From contig NZ_GL892076.1 of the NCBI RefSeq assembly GCF_000213975.1, positions 211,482 through 275,481 of the forward strand: 64,000 nucleotides of DNA, in the 5' to 3' direction. A model generated the notes under the pieces. That model was not told the origin of the DNA. It saw nothing but the letters and a program-made list of their open reading frames with translations, and ran no database searches. The position numbers and the translations under genes are program-made. Within the stretch, counting starts at the first letter, position 1, and each line of letters begins with the position of its first letter. This DNA is from Centipeda periodontii DSM 2778 (GTDB lineage: Bacteria; Bacillota; Negativicutes; Selenomonadales; Selenomonadaceae). Shown one piece after another: positions 1-13,700 of the stretch.

Positions 1-116
1 TGCAGCAGCTCCGTCTTACCGATGCGCCGCCGTCCATAAAGAACGATAAGTTCAGCGCGCGGGGAGTCGTAGCACTCTTGTAGAAATTCAAGTTCGCGGG
101 CACGCCCAATAAACAC
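1..116 (-). CDS. ATP-binding protein, N-terminal fragment (cut by window edge)
   Basis: The reverse strand encodes about 38 N-terminal residues of an AAA-type ATPase that runs off the left edge. The protein opens with FIGRARELEFL, followed by a Walker A motif in YGRRRIGKTELL. This start resembles the archaeal-type ATPase/DUF234 family, ATPases of uncertain function that often occur alone in bacterial genomes. A GTG start at 116 is chosen because GAGGGGG lies four bases upstream and the family-typical 'FIGR' follows at once. A duplicated palindrome lies just upstream at 131-159 and is probably its control region. The rest of the protein cannot be seen. Confidence 0.7.
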   Translation of the reverse strand, partial: MFIGRARELEFLQECYDSPRAELIVLYGRRRIGKTELL

Positions 117-130
117 AGAACCCCCTCTTT

Positions 131-159
131 CTAATCGTGATTAGTATAATCGTGATTAG
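131..159. promoter_or_regulatory. Tandem palindromic operator
   Basis: The palindrome CTAATCGTGATTAG (131-144) is followed after two bases by a second copy lacking only the first base (147-159). The half-sites CTAATC and GATTAG pair perfectly around a GT centre. The pair sits directly upstream of the GTG start of the ATPase fragment and contains TATAAT-like sequence, so a repressor bound here could block that gene. No cognate regulator can be named. Confidence 0.45.
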
Positions 160-195
160 AAAGATTATACATCGATGGCGAACAAAGTGCAAGCA

Positions 196-1047
196 TCACG
201 CATCCTCCGCCAGCAGCGCCTGATACACATCCCGCCGCGCGATGCCAAGCTCCTGCGCGGTGCGCCGCATGGCTTCCTTCTTGTCCAAACCTTTGGCGAT
301 ATGCGCCTCGTAGCGCTCCATGAGGGTCATCTTCGCTGCCGTATCCGCAACACTGGCAACGCTCTCATCCGCGCCCGCAACGATGAGGACGAACTCGCCG
401 CGCGGTTCGTTTTCCCCATAATACGCGAGCAACTGCCCAAGCGACGCACGTCGAAATTCTTCAAACTTTTTCGTCAGCTCGCGAGCGGCACACGCGCGCC
501 GCTCCGTACCGAATGCCGCGACGAGCGCGGCAAGTGTCTCCTTCAATCGATGCGGCGCCTCGTAGAAGATGAGTGTCTCGGGGTAGGCAGCAACACGCGC
601 GAGCAGTTCGCGCCGCTTCTTCTCCTTGCGCGGGAGAAAACCGACGAAGGTAAAGCCATCGAGCGGCAACCCCGCGCAGATGAGCGCGGAGAGCGCAGCG
701 TTTGCACCCGGCAGCGGCGTGACGGGGATGCCCTCCGCGATGGCACGCCGCGCAAGATCCCCGCCGGGGTCGGCGATGCCCGGCAGCCCCGCGTCGCTGA
801 CGCAGACGATGTTCTCACCCGCCTGCATGCGCGCGATCAGTTCCGCGCCCTTTCCCTCTTTGTTGTGCTCGTGATAGCTGGTCATGGGCGTGTGGATGTC
901 GTAGTGCGAAAGCAGCCCGCGCGTGTGCCGCGTGTCCTCGGCAGCGATGAGGTCTGCCGTGCGCAGCGTTTCAACCGCGCGATAGGTGATGTCGCCGAGG
1001 TTGCCGATGGGCGTCGCACAGAGATAGAGCCGTCCGGTCACGGTCAT
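196..1047 (-). CDS. rsmI: 16S rRNA (cytidine1402-2'-O)-methyltransferase RsmI
   Basis: RsmI uses S-adenosylmethionine to methylate the ribose 2'-O of C1402 in the 30S decoding centre. The 283-residue product matches the family in length and begins with the hallmark GRLYLCATPIGNLGDI. The tetrapyrrole-methylase core follows: AAEDTRHT, CVSDAGLPGIADPG, a PLPGANAALSAL segment and FVGFLPRK. The start is uncertain. The ATG at 1047 has GGGAGG only one base upstream, whereas the GTG at 1041 has that same site at ideal spacing, so translation may begin two codons later. The longer open frame to 1098 has no ribosome-binding site. The gene is divergent from the response regulator. Confidence 0.93.
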   Translation of the reverse strand: MTVTGRLYLCATPIGNLGDITYRAVETLRTADLIAAEDTRHTRGLLSHYDIHTPMTSYHEHNKEGKGAELIARMQAGENIVCVSDAGLPGIADPGGDLARRAIAEGIPVTPLPGANAALSALICAGLPLDGFTFVGFLPRKEKKRRELLARVAAYPETLIFYEAPHRLKETLAALVAAFGTERRACAARELTKKFEEFRRASLGQLLAYYGENEPRGEFVLIVAGADESVASVADTAAKMTLMERYEAHIAKGLDKKEAMRRTAQELGIARRDVYQALLAEDA

Positions 1048-1221
1048 TCCTCCCGTTTGTTTTTCTCCCATTGTGGGGCACAGATGACACATTGTCAAGC
1101 GAGCCTTATGAAAACTCCTCCGCTCTTAAAATTTCGATTATATTTCTCATTTTTGGCTTTTCATTTCCACGCCATTCATATATAGTAGGGACAGAAACAA
1201 GGAATCATGAGGGGGATAACG

Positions 1222-1908
1222 ATGGACGAAAAGACGAGAGTCCTCATTGTAGAGGATGAAGTGCGCATTGCACGATTTTTGCAGATGGAGCTTGAGCACG
1301 AGGGCTTTGAGGCAGAGACCGAGGGCAACGGCACACGCGCCTATGAGCGCATCATTCAGGAGAATTTCGACATCATTCTGCTCGATGTCATGCTGCCGGG
1401 CATGGACGGCATCGAGATCTGCCGCCGCGTGCGCACGGTCTCAAACGTCCCCATCATCATGCTGACGGCACGCGATGCGATCGAGGATCGCGTGGAGGGT
1501 CTGGACATCGGGGCGGATGACTACATCACGAAGCCGTTTGCCGTGCCCGAGCTCCTAGCGCGCCTTCGGAACGCGCTGCGCCGCCGTGACATCTCCACCG
1601 AGGATGCCTCCGACCGCCTCACGGTGAAGAATCTCATCATGTTCCTCTCACGCTACGAGGTACAGGTGGACGGTGAGACCGTCGCCCTCACGAAACGCGA
1701 ATACGATCTCCTCGAGTATCTCCTGCGCAACAAGCGCACGGTGCTGACACGCGACCAAATCCTGCAGGAGGTATGGGGATTCGACTACACGGGCGAGACC
1801 AATGTGGTCGACGTCTACATCCGCTACCTGCGCGCCAAGTTGGATGACCGCTTCCACAAGAAGTACATCTACACGGTGCGGGGCGTCGGATATGTTGTCC
1901 GCGACTAG
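1222..1908 (+). CDS. OmpR-family response regulator
   Basis: A 228-residue DNA-binding response regulator. The receiver domain (about 1-120) has the acidic pair ED at 11-12, phosphoacceptor Asp55 in LLDVMLPGMDG, the conserved Thr in MLTAR and Lys in YITKPF. A winged-helix OmpR/PhoB effector domain follows (about 130-228), with ALTKREYDLLEYLL and VVDVYIRYLRAKLD and ending in YTVRGVGYV. The start at 1222 is chosen because GAGGGGG precedes it by six bases; the upstream in-frame ATG at 1207 has no such site. It overlaps the kinase gene by 17 bases, so the two form one operon. The signal and regulon are unknown; the closest general types are ArlR- or CssR-like regulators. Confidence 0.93.
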   Translation: MDEKTRVLIVEDEVRIARFLQMELEHEGFEAETEGNGTRAYERIIQENFDIILLDVMLPGMDGIEICRRVRTVSNVPIIMLTARDAIEDRVEGLDIGADDYITKPFAVPELLARLRNALRRRDISTEDASDRLTVKNLIMFLSRYEVQVDGETVALTKREYDLLEYLLRNKRTVLTRDQILQEVWGFDYTGETNVVDVYIRYLRAKLDDRFHKKYIYTVRGVGYVVRD

Positions 1909-3322
1909 GACGCATCTCGCACGCTGGATCGATCGTTATTTCTACGTCCGCATCTCCACAAAGATCACACTGCTGTACGCGGCAATCCTCTTTTTCGTAC
2001 TCATCTTGTCGACGGCGATTCTGGGGATTGGCGCGTACATCTATTTTTATCGGCAGGCAGAGGTCGATCTCGATCGCAGCATCCAGCATGTAATGAGCAA
2101 TATCGAAACCGGCAATGCCACGGAGGCAAAGTTCTGGTTCGAAGGACCCGTGATCCCCGGCGTTATTGTGCGGATCACGGATAGTTCGGGACGCATTGTA
2201 CTCGACACAGACACCCACTTCCCCTCCATTGAACGCATTGAGCAGGGGCGTGTCACAACGCCGATCTGGGCAAACCCCGATATGGAGGTCTCCGAGTTCC
2301 AAGGCGGGGCGGTTTATCACGCGCGGCGCTACGTCGAGTACGGCGGCATTCCCTATCAGGTTCATTTCTTCCGCACGATTATGACCGAGAAGGACTTTTT
2401 CAGCTCGCTGCAGCGCCTGATCTTCTACACCGTCGCCATCGGCTTTGTGCTCGCGCTTCTTGCGGGACACTTCATCAGTCGGCGTATCCTGAAACCCATC
2501 CGCGAGTTCACGTGGACGGCACGCAGCATCGAGGTGGAGCGCCTCGGCAGGCGTCTTGACGTACCGCGTGCCCGCGATGAGCTCTCCGAGCTGGCGCGCA
2601 CATTCAACCGCATGCTCGATCGTCTGCAGGAGGGTTTCTCGCAGCAACAACGCTTTGTATCCGACGCCTCACACGAGCTGCGTACGCCTCTCACCGTCAT
2701 CCTCGGCTACTCCGATATGCTTTCGCGCTGGGGGCGCGAGGACAAAAACATTCTGGATGAGGGCATCACCGCCATTCGCTCGGAGGCGGAGAATATGCAG
2801 CAGCTCATTGAAAAGCTGCTCTTCCTCGCACGCGCCGACCAGAAGCGACAGGCAGTCAACAAGGAGGCGGTCGATCTCGCAGAGCTCCTCGCCGACACGA
2901 TAGAGAAGATGCATACGGTCACGACCTCACACGAGGTCACCCTCGGCAGGAACGATCCCGCGACCGTAAGCGCTGATCCCGTGCTGCTGCGTCAGCTCCT
3001 GCGCATCTTCCTCGAAAACAGCGTAAAATACACGCCTCCCGGCGGTCACATCCACGCCTACTCCATTCGATCGAACGACGGCAGCTCGGTCACCGTCACC
3101 CTCACGGACGACGGCATCGGGATTGCACCGGAACATCAAGCGCGCATCTTTGACCGCTTCTACCGCGTTGACTCCTCGCGTACAAAGGAAACGGGCGGCT
3201 CGGGGCTGGGTCTCTCGATCGCGCGTTGGATTGCCGAGCGCCATGACATCAAACTTGTGCTCAAGAGCGCGGTGGACGAGGGCACGACAATCACGCTCAA
3301 CATCCCGCTCATACACGAATGA
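1892..3322 (+). CDS. Sensor histidine kinase
   Basis: A 476-residue membrane histidine kinase, partner of the overlapping regulator. A first membrane helix (about 25-50) and a second (about 172-192) bracket a roughly 120-residue extracytoplasmic sensor. A HAMP linker, the HisKA dimerisation domain with the phosphorylated His in SDASHELRTPLTVI, and a HATPase domain follow. The HATPase carries an N box (ENSVKYTPPGG), G1 (DDGIGIAP), F box (FDRFYRVD) and G2 (GGSGLGLS), so all catalytic motifs are intact. The ATG at 1892 lies inside the regulator gene, which implies translational coupling. A hairpin at 3327-3371 follows its stop. The sensed signal cannot be read from the sequence. Confidence 0.92.
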   Translation: MLSATRTHLARWIDRYFYVRISTKITLLYAAILFFVLILSTAILGIGAYIYFYRQAEVDLDRSIQHVMSNIETGNATEAKFWFEGPVIPGVIVRITDSSGRIVLDTDTHFPSIERIEQGRVTTPIWANPDMEVSEFQGGAVYHARRYVEYGGIPYQVHFFRTIMTEKDFFSSLQRLIFYTVAIGFVLALLAGHFISRRILKPIREFTWTARSIEVERLGRRLDVPRARDELSELARTFNRMLDRLQEGFSQQQRFVSDASHELRTPLTVILGYSDMLSRWGREDKNILDEGITAIRSEAENMQQLIEKLLFLARADQKRQAVNKEAVDLAELLADTIEKMHTVTTSHEVTLGRNDPATVSADPVLLRQLLRIFLENSVKYTPPGGHIHAYSIRSNDGSSVTVTLTDDGIGIAPEHQARIFDRFYRVDSSRTKETGGSGLGLSIARWIAERHDIKLVLKSAVDEGTTITLNIPLIHE

Positions 3323-3326
3323 AACA

Positions 3327-3371
3327 AAGGTTGCTGCACGAGGTAAAATTATTTCGCGCGGCAACCTTTTT
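3327..3371 (+). terminator. Probable terminator of the two-component operon
   Basis: An 8-bp stem, AAGGTTGC (3327-3334) with GCAACCTT (3361-3368), is followed by a short T run. The loop is long (26 bases), so termination may be partial. Confidence 0.5.
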
Positions 3372-3373
3372 AT

Positions 3374-3381
3374 GGTACAAT
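3374..3381 (+). promoter_or_regulatory. Extended -10 promoter of rfbD
   Basis: TG-G-TACAAT forms an extended -10 element 33 bases before the rfbD start. The -35 region (TTCGCG at proper spacing) is poor, as expected for an extended -10 promoter. The same string precedes sstT. Confidence 0.4.
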
Positions 3382-3413
3382 GAAATAACAAACAGAAAGA
3401 AAGGTGGATTGCT

Positions 3414-4268
3414 ATGAAGATCCTCATCACCGGCGCGACGGGTCAGCTGGGTCATGACTGCGTCGAAGAGTGCAAGGCGCGCGGACACGAGGTACACGGT
3501 GTCTCCTCGGAGCTCTTCCCCCTATCCGACGAGAACGTCATGCGTGCCGTCCTCGAAGCGGTCGAGCCGGATGCCATTCTCCACGCGGCGGCATACACTG
3601 CCGTCGACAAGGCGGAGGACGAACCGTCCCTCTGCCGCAAGATCAACGCGGCGGGCACGGAGATTCTCGCACGCCTCGCACGCGAACGCGATGCAAAGCT
3701 CCTCTACGTCAGCACGGACTACGTCTTCCCCGGCACAGGCGAGACGCCGTACGAGACGAACGCACTCACATCGCCGCACAACGTCTACGGCGCGTCAAAA
3801 CTCGCAGGTGAGGAGGCGGTGCAGCAGCATCTCGAGAAATACTTCATTGTGCGCATCTCATGGGTGTTCGGCGCACATGGCAAGAATTTCGTCAAAACTA
3901 TGCTCGAACTCGCCAAAACGCACAAGAGCCTCTCCATCGTCGCCGACCAGATCGGCTCGCCCACGTATACGCGCGACCTCGCGCCGCTGCTCGCGGATAT
4001 GCTCGAGAGCGAGAAGTACGGCATCTACCACGCGACGAACGAGGGCTTCTGCTCGTGGGCGAAGTTTGCTGCCGAGATCTTCCGGCAGGCGGGCAAGGAG
4101 GTCAACGTCACCTCCGTCCCCTCCCACATGTACCCGACAAAAGCCGTGCGCCCGAAGAACTCCCGCCTCAGCAAAAAATCGCTCGACGAGGCGGGCTTCC
4201 ATCGCCTGCCGACGTGGCAGGATGCCGTCGGGAGATTCTTGGAGGAGCTGGGAGAGGCGCGGGTATAG
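3414..4268 (+). CDS. rfbD: dTDP-4-dehydrorhamnose reductase
   Basis: RfbD reduces dTDP-4-dehydro-L-rhamnose to dTDP-L-rhamnose, the last step of rhamnose-donor synthesis for surface polysaccharide. The 284 residues form an extended short-chain dehydrogenase: the NAD(P)-binding GATGQLG near residue 7, [22 protein letters not shown], the catalytic YGASKLAGE (Tyr-x3-Lys) and the [10 protein letters not shown] substrate region. The start follows AAAGGTGG. The gene stands alone, without rfbA, rfbB or rfbC beside it, so the rest of the pathway is elsewhere. Closely related sugar-nucleotide reductases cannot be fully excluded. Confidence 0.88.
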   Translation: MKILITGATGQLGHDCVEECKARGHEVHGVSSELFPLSDENVMRAVLEAVEPDAILHAAAYTAVDKAEDEPSLCRKINAAGTEILARLARERDAKLLYVSTDYVFPGTGETPYETNALTSPHNVYGASKLAGEEAVQQHLEKYFIVRISWVFGAHGKNFVKTMLELAKTHKSLSIVADQIGSPTYTRDLAPLLADMLESEKYGIYHATNEGFCSWAKFAAEIFRQAGKEVNVTSVPSHMYPTKAVRPKNSRLSKKSLDEAGFHRLPTWQDAVGRFLEELGEARV

Positions 4269-4317
4269 GGGAAACATTGTCCCGCCCTCTCGCCGTATTG
4301 TATACCCTGACAACCCC

Positions 4318-4346
4318 GTGACAAGTATGCTCCATTATGGTACAAT
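4318..4346 (+). promoter_or_regulatory. Promoter of sstT
   Basis: GTGACA (4318-4323), a 17-base spacer and TACAAT (4341-4346) preceded by TGG (extended -10) lie 34 bases upstream of the TTG start. Confidence 0.65.
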
Positions 4347-4380
4347 GGGGCATATTTTTCTGATTAAAGGAGGAATCTTC

Positions 4381-5628
4381 TTGTTCAGCAACATCAGCCG
4401 CAAGTACCGCGAGACAGCACTCATCAAGCTCATCGCGGTCGGACTCATCATCGGTATCGGCATCGCACTCTATGTGCCCGCCATCATCCCCATCGTCGCC
4501 GTGCTCGGCGATGTCTTCGTCCGCGCCCTCAAAGGCGTTGCGCCGATTCTCGTCTTCGTCCTCGTCATGAACGCCATGGCGCAGCGCACCGTCGGCTCAG
4601 GCGCGGCACTGAAGCCCATCGTTCGCCTCTACATCGTCGCGACCTTCCTCGCATCCGTCGTCGCTGTCGGCTTCTCATTCGCCTTCCCCTCGACACTTCA
4701 TCTGGTCGTGGCAGACGCGACCATTGCGCCGCCGAGCGGCATTGTCGAGGTCGTCCACAACCTCATCATGAACGTCGTCGACAACCCGCTCCACGCCATC
4801 GCAAACGCCAACTACATTGGCATTCTCGCATGGAGCATCCTGGCGGGCATCGCCCTGCAGAAGGCAAGCCCGACAACGAAGAACACCGTACGCGACTTCG
4901 CGGTCGTCATGACGCAGATCGTGCTCTGGGTCATCCGCTTCGCCCCGTTCGGCATCATGGGACTCGTGGCAGATGCAGTCGGTACGAGCGGTGTGGACGC
5001 CCTCATCGGCTATTTGCAGCTGCTCGCCGTCCTGATCGGCGCATTCTTCTCCGTTGCACTCATCATGAACCCGCTCATCGTCTGGGCACAGATCCATCGC
5101 AACCCGTACCCGCTCGTTTTAACGACACTGCGTGAAAGCGGCATCTACGCATTCTTCACACGCAGCTCTGCGGCGAACATTCCTGTCAACCTCCAACTCT
5201 GCAAGCGCCTCGGACTCAACCCCGAGGTCTACTCCATCTCCATCCCACTCGGTGCGACCATCAACATGAGCGGTGCGGCGATCACGATCGCCATCCTCTC
5301 GCTCGCTGCGGCGCATACACTCGGCATTCAGGTGGATCTGCCGACGGCGCTCCTGCTCTGTCTCATCGCCACCGTCGGTGCGTGCGGCGCCTCGGGCGTT
5401 GCAGGCGGCTCGCTGCTCCTCATCCCGGTCGCCTGCTCCTCGTTCGGCATCAGCAACGACATCGCGATGCAGGTCGTCGGCGTCGGCTTCATCATCGGCG
5501 TGCTGCAGGACTCCTGCGAAACCGCACTCAACAGCTCCTCTGATGTCCTCTTCACCGCGACGGCGGAGTTTGCCGATCGCGCAAAGGCGGGCACGCTCAC
5601 GGCGGAGGATATGACGCCGAAGAGCTGA
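4381..5628 (+). CDS. sstT: Serine/threonine:Na+ symporter SstT
   Basis: A 415-residue member of the dicarboxylate/amino acid:cation symporter family. SstT takes up serine and threonine with sodium. Multiple membrane helices are evident. Signature segments include [35 protein letters not shown] (the serine-rich re-entrant loop), [15 protein letters not shown], and the second hairpin [17 protein letters not shown] followed by [17 protein letters not shown]. Translation most likely begins at TTG 4381, because AAAGGAGG lies seven bases upstream and no ATG is available there. Its own promoter precedes it, and a hairpin shared with bioY ends it. Confidence 0.92.
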   Translation: MFSNISRKYRETALIKLIAVGLIIGIGIALYVPAIIPIVAVLGDVFVRALKGVAPILVFVLVMNAMAQRTVGSGAALKPIVRLYIVATFLASVVAVGFSFAFPSTLHLVVADATIAPPSGIVEVVHNLIMNVVDNPLHAIANANYIGILAWSILAGIALQKASPTTKNTVRDFAVVMTQIVLWVIRFAPFGIMGLVADAVGTSGVDALIGYLQLLAVLIGAFFSVALIMNPLIVWAQIHRNPYPLVLTTLRESGIYAFFTRSSAANIPVNLQLCKRLGLNPEVYSISIPLGATINMSGAAITIAILSLAAAHTLGIQVDLPTALLLCLIATVGACGASGVAGGSLLLIPVACSSFGISNDIAMQVVGVGFIIGVLQDSCETALNSSSDVLFTATAEFADRAKAGTLTAEDMTPKS

Positions 5629-5646
5629 TCCACGACATACAAAAAT

Positions 5647-5680
5647 GGCTTCTGCGCCCGTGTGCAGAAGCCGTTTTTTT
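5647..5680. terminator. Bidirectional terminator between sstT and bioY
   Basis: A perfect 9-bp stem, GGCTTCTGC (5647-5655) with GCAGAAGCC (5664-5672), has a run of seven T on the plus side and an A-rich flank on the other. It serves both convergent genes. Confidence 0.9.
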
Positions 5681-5694
5681 CGTCTGTATGGACT

Positions 5695-6249
5695 TCAGAG
5701 ATACCGCAGCCGTCGGTTCAGCGTGACGCCGAGTGCGGCAGCGGCGACCGCCTTGATAAGGTCACCGGGGATGTACTGCACGAGCGCCATAAATGCGGCG
5801 ACGATTCCCGCGAATTTATCCCCGAAGAGAATCGTCAGCCAGAGCGTCGCAATGAGGTATGTGACGGGCACGCTCACGAGCGTACCGACGAGCGCATAGC
5901 GCGCAAAGGACGGCTCTTTGCCCTTCATCATACTCATGAGCGTATAGGCGAGGAGGAAGCCGATGAAGAAGCCGCCGCGCGGGCCGAAGATGATGCCAAG
6001 CCCGCCGACGCCGCCCGCGAACACGGGCAGCCCAATCGCGCCGAGCACTGTGTAACCGATGAGGACGACCGCCGTCTGGTGCGGTGTCAGGACGAGCGCC
6101 GCAAGGCACATCACAAACGTCTGCATCGTGAGCGGTGCCATAAACGGCACGGGAATTGCGATGTACGCGCTCACGCAGATCAGCGCGATACAAAGCGCCA
6201 TGCGTGTCGTATTGTGGACGGAAAAGAATTTATCATCCAGAGATGTCAT
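5695..6249 (-). CDS. bioY: Biotin transporter substrate-binding subunit BioY
   Basis: BioY is the membrane S component that captures biotin, alone or with an ECF energising module. At 184 residues it has the usual size. The hydrophobic helices and the family segments TMQTFVMCLAALVLTP, GLPVFAGGVGG and FGPRGGFFIGF are present, and near the C-terminus YIPGDLIKAVAAAALG. GGAGCGATTGCT provides the ribosome-binding site. No bioM/bioN genes are adjacent, so it may share a housekeeping ECF module or work alone. A BirA-like operator lies 49-81 bases upstream. Confidence 0.95.
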   Translation of the reverse strand: MTSLDDKFFSVHNTTRMALCIALICVSAYIAIPVPFMAPLTMQTFVMCLAALVLTPHQTAVVLIGYTVLGAIGLPVFAGGVGGLGIIFGPRGGFFIGFLLAYTLMSMMKGKEPSFARYALVGTLVSVPVTYLIATLWLTILFGDKFAGIVAAFMALVQYIPGDLIKAVAAAALGVTLNRRLRYL

Positions 6250-6297
6250 AGCAATCGCTCCTTTTTCACGTTCGTATTCTAACGCGAAAGAAGCGAT

Positions 6298-6330
6298 TCG
6301 TCAACCTGTTTATGAAGAACGAGTAAACAA
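6298..6330 (-). promoter_or_regulatory. Probable BirA (biotin) operator of bioY
   Basis: TCGTCAACC and AGTAAACAA are separated by exactly 15 bases. Against the Firmicute BirA consensus (TTGTTAACC-N15-GGTTAACAA) each half matches seven of nine positions. The location upstream of a biotin transporter gene supports the call. Confidence 0.55.
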
Positions 6331-6350
6331 ATTCTCACTTTAAAATGTTA

Positions 6351-6380
6351 CTGACAAAACAAACGTTTCTATGATATACT
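6351..6380 (+). promoter_or_regulatory. Promoter of type I toxin-like mRNA, locus 1
   Basis: CTGACA (6351-6356), an 18-base spacer and TATACT (6375-6380). Transcription would start near 6387, directly at the 5' hairpin described for the peptide gene. Confidence 0.6.
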
Positions 6381-6426
6381 GAGTATGTTGCTTACCCCAT
6401 ACTGGCAACAGAAAGGGGTGTTGGTC

Positions 6427-6516
6427 TTGGAGATACTCACCATTTTTTGTATTTCTGTCGCAGCAAATGTAGTTTCATACTACATTTGCAAATGGCTGGA
6501 CAGAGCGATGAGTTAG
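6427..6516 (+). CDS. Small hydrophobic peptide, type I toxin-like (locus 1)
   Basis: A 29-residue peptide with one membrane segment and a conserved tail containing VVSYYICKWLDR. It begins at TTG 6427, eight bases after the AGGGG ribosome-binding site. It is clearly related to the 28-residue peptide at 16307-16393, and this layout (tiny membrane peptide, structured mRNA, convergent RNA promoter) is typical of type I toxin-antitoxin loci. The 5' hairpin (GTTGC 6387-6391 with GCAAC 6405-6409) holds TACCCC in its loop, which can pair with the ribosome-binding site. The 5' end can alternatively pair with TAGGCAAC at 6514-6521. Toxicity is inferred, not shown. Confidence 0.6.
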   Translation: MEILTIFCISVAANVVSYYICKWLDRAMS

Positions 6517-6559
6517 GCAACCAGCATCGGGCTCAAGCCACCCGCGCAAGAACGGCATA

Positions 6560-6622
6560 GAAAATCCCGGCAGTGCGACCTGCCGGGATTTTTGTTGGTT
6601 GGAAATCCTCACCAAGATTTCT
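6560..6622 (-). ncRNA. Putative antisense antitoxin RNA, locus 1
   Basis: The minus strand carries a near-consensus promoter: TTGCAA (6652-6657), 17-base spacer, TATACT (6629-6634). Its transcript would begin near 6622 and run into the 3' end of the peptide mRNA, carrying a hairpin (GAAATC with GATTTC). Where it ends is uncertain: it may stop at the 6561-6594 stem or read on across the peptide gene. Confidence 0.4.
6561..6594. terminator. Terminator of locus 1 mRNA
   Basis: AATCCCGGCAG and CTGCCGGGATT form an 11-bp stem followed by TTTT on the plus strand. On the minus strand TTTTCTAT follows, so it may also end rpoC transcripts and the convergent RNA. Confidence 0.8.
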
Positions 6623-6628
6623 GGGTAT

Positions 6629-6657
6629 AGTATAACACGTTCAATCGCATATTGCAA
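6629..6657 (-). promoter_or_regulatory. Promoter of the locus 1 antisense RNA
   Basis: TTGCAA-N17-TATACT on the minus strand, placed immediately downstream of the rpoC stop codon and reading toward the small peptide gene. Confidence 0.65.
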
Positions 6658-6661
6658 GTGC

Positions 6662-10690
<4,029 letters not shown>

Positions 10691-10708
10691 CAGATGCCAC
10701 TCCCTTCC

Positions 10709-13700
10709 TTAAATATCCTCATTCGGCGCATCGATGTCGTCAAGTCCGTCACGCAGAATGGCGTCCATATCATCATCCGCCGAATCTTCGTCGCCGCCAA
10801 TATGCGCAATGATGTCCTCATCCGAGACCTCCTCTGCGCCCTCATCCTCTTCATCATAGGACTCCTCGGGCGGCGGAGGCGGAGCCCCCGTCTCATCGAC
10901 GCCCTCGACATCGAGGTCAAGCGAGCGTGCCTTCTCCCCGATGTCCTCGTCCTCCTCATCGCGGATCGCGATTTCCTTCGCATCCTCGTTGAGCACCTTG
11001 ATATCGAGACCGATTGCCTGCAGTTCCTTGATGAGCACCTTGAACGACTCAGGGACGCCGGGTTCCGGGATATTGTCGCCCTTGACAATGGATTCGTACG
11101 CCTTGACACGTCCGACCACGTCGTCGGACTTCACCGTCAGGATCTCCTGCAGTGTGTAAGCCGCGCCGTATGCCTCAAGCGCCCAGACCTCCATCTCACC
11201 GAAACGCTGTCCGCCGAACTGCGCCTTGCCGCCCAGAGGCTGCTGCGTGACGAGCGAGTACGGTCCCGTGGAACGCGCGTGGATTTTATCATCGACAAGG
11301 TGATGCAGTTTCAGCATATAGACGCAGCCGACCGTAACGCGGTTCTCAAACGGCTCGCCCGTACGTCCGTCGTAGAGCACCGTCTTGCCGTCGTCGGGCA
11401 GACCCGCCGCGCGGATCGTCCCAAACACGTCATCGTCGCTCGCGCCGTCAAAGACGGGTGTCGCGATGTGGATGCCCGCCACGTCTGGAACGGGCATCCC
11501 GTTTTTATCAAAATCATAGCCCGCCGCACGGAGGTCTTCCTCCACCGTCGGATCACCCGCCTTGATGCGCTGACCGAGCACGCGGCACGCCATGCCGAGA
11601 TGCGTTTCGAGCACCTGCCCGATGTTCATGCGGGACGGCACGCCGAGCGGGTTCAGCACGATATCGACGGGGGTGCCGTCCGGCAGGAACGGCATGTCCT
11701 CCTGACGCATGATGCGCGAAACGACGCCCTTGTTGCCGTGGCGGCCGGACATCTTGTCGCCGACCGAGATCTTGCGCTTCTGCGCGATGTAGACGCGCAC
11801 AAGGCGGTTCACGCCCGGCGGCAGCTCGTCGTTGTTCTCACGCGTGAAGATCTTCACATCGATGATTTTGCCCGCCTCGCCGTGCGGCACGCGAAGCGAA
11901 GTGTCGCGCACCTCGCGCGCCTTCTCGCCGAAGATCGCACGCAGAAGACGCTCCTCCGCCGTCAACTCCGTCTCGCCCTTCGGCGTGACCTTGCCGACGA
12001 GGATATCGCCGGGGCGCACATCCGCACCGATGGACACAATGCCGTCCTCATCGAGATCCTTGAGCGCGTCCTCCGCAACGTTCGGGATGTCGCGTGTAAT
12101 CTCCTCGGGACCGAGCTTCGTATCGCGTGCATCGCACTCGTATTCCTCGATGTGGATCGAGGTGTAGAGGTCGCGCTTCACGAGATTCTCACTGAGGAGA
12201 ATCGCATCCTCGTAGTTGTAGCCCTCCCACGGCATATAGGCAACGATGATGTTGTAGCCGAGCGCGAGCTCGCCGTTGTCCGTCGACGGACCGTCCGCGA
12301 TGGGCTGCCCCTCCGTGATGCGGTCGCCAACAAACACAAGCGGCTTCTGATTGATGCATGTCGCCTGGTTCGAGCGGACAAATTTCTGCATTTTATAGTT
12401 GTCAAATGCGCCCTCATCCGTACGGACGGTGATCACATCTGCCGTAACCTCCGTGACCTCGCCGCTGTGGCGTGCAAGCACCATGACGCCCGAGTCACAC
12501 GCAGCCTTGTACTCCATGCCCGTGCCGACAAGCGGCGCCTGCGTCTTGAGGAGCGGAACCGCCTGACGCTGCATGTTCGCACCCATGAGCGCGCGGTTCG
12601 CATCGTCGTTCTCGAGGAACGGGATCATCGCCGTCGCGATCGAGAACACCTGACGCGGCGACACGTCCATATAGTCCACGCGGTCGCGATGATGCAGCCC
12701 CGTCTCCTCGTGGAAACGCGCCGTGACACGCTCGTTGACAAAGAACTCGTTCTCATCGAGCGGCTCATTCGCCTGTGCGATGATGAGCTCGTCCTCCTCA
12801 TCCGCCGTCAGATAGCGCACATCCTCTGTCACGCGGTGATGTTCCTTGTCCACGCGGCGATACGGCGTCTCCATAAAGCCGAACCGGTTCACGCGCGCAT
12901 AGTTCGCGAGAGAGCCGATGAGACCGATGTTCGGACCTTCCGGCGACTCGACCGGGCACATGCGCCCATAGTGCGAGTTGTGCACATCGCGCACCTCAAA
13001 GCCCGCGCGCTCACGCGAGAGACCGCCGGGACCGAGCGCCGAGAGGCGGCGCTTATGAGTAAGTTCTGAAAGGGGGTTATGTTGATCCATAAACTGCGAG
13101 AGCTGTGAGGAGCCAAAGAACTCCTTCACCGCCGCCACAACGGGGCGGATGTTGATAAGCCCCTGCGGCGTGATGCTCTCCGTCTCCTGAATCGACATGC
13201 GCTCACGCACAACGCGCTCCATGCGCGAGAGACCGATGCGGAACTGGTTCTGCAGCAGCTCCCCGACCGCACGCACGCGGCGATTGCCGAGGTGGTCGAT
13301 GTCATCCGTATTGCCGAAGCCGTCCATGAGACCGAGCAGATAGCTGATCGCCGCCATGACATCCTCACGCGTGATCGTGCGGAACTGATAGTCGCGCGTC
13401 GGCGCACAGAGCATGCGGTAGATCCCGCCGTCCTTTTTCTGCACGTCAAAAGAAACGAGTTCTCCCTCGCCGAAGAGTGCCGTTTCACGCTCCGCGCTCA
13501 CGGCATCCACCATCTCAGCCGTGATCGGCTCGCCCTGCGGGAAAACGATCTCGCCCGTTTCCTTATCAATGACAGGCGCTGCAAGCACCTTGCCGAGCAG
13601 GCGGCGGCGCCATCCGAGTTTCTTTGTGAGTTTATAGCGACCGACCGTCGCCAGATCATAGCGACGCGGGTCGAAGAACAGCACCTCGAGGAGCTGCCGC

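Noticed and set aside
175..1185. Plus-strand open frame of 336 codons
   Set aside because: Antisense shadow of rsmI in a high-G+C gene; no ribosome-binding site and Arg-rich composition.
6601..6623. Separate rpoC terminator (GAAATC/GATTTC hairpin)
   Set aside because: Only six base pairs with no T run; it is more likely part of the antisense RNA 5' end.
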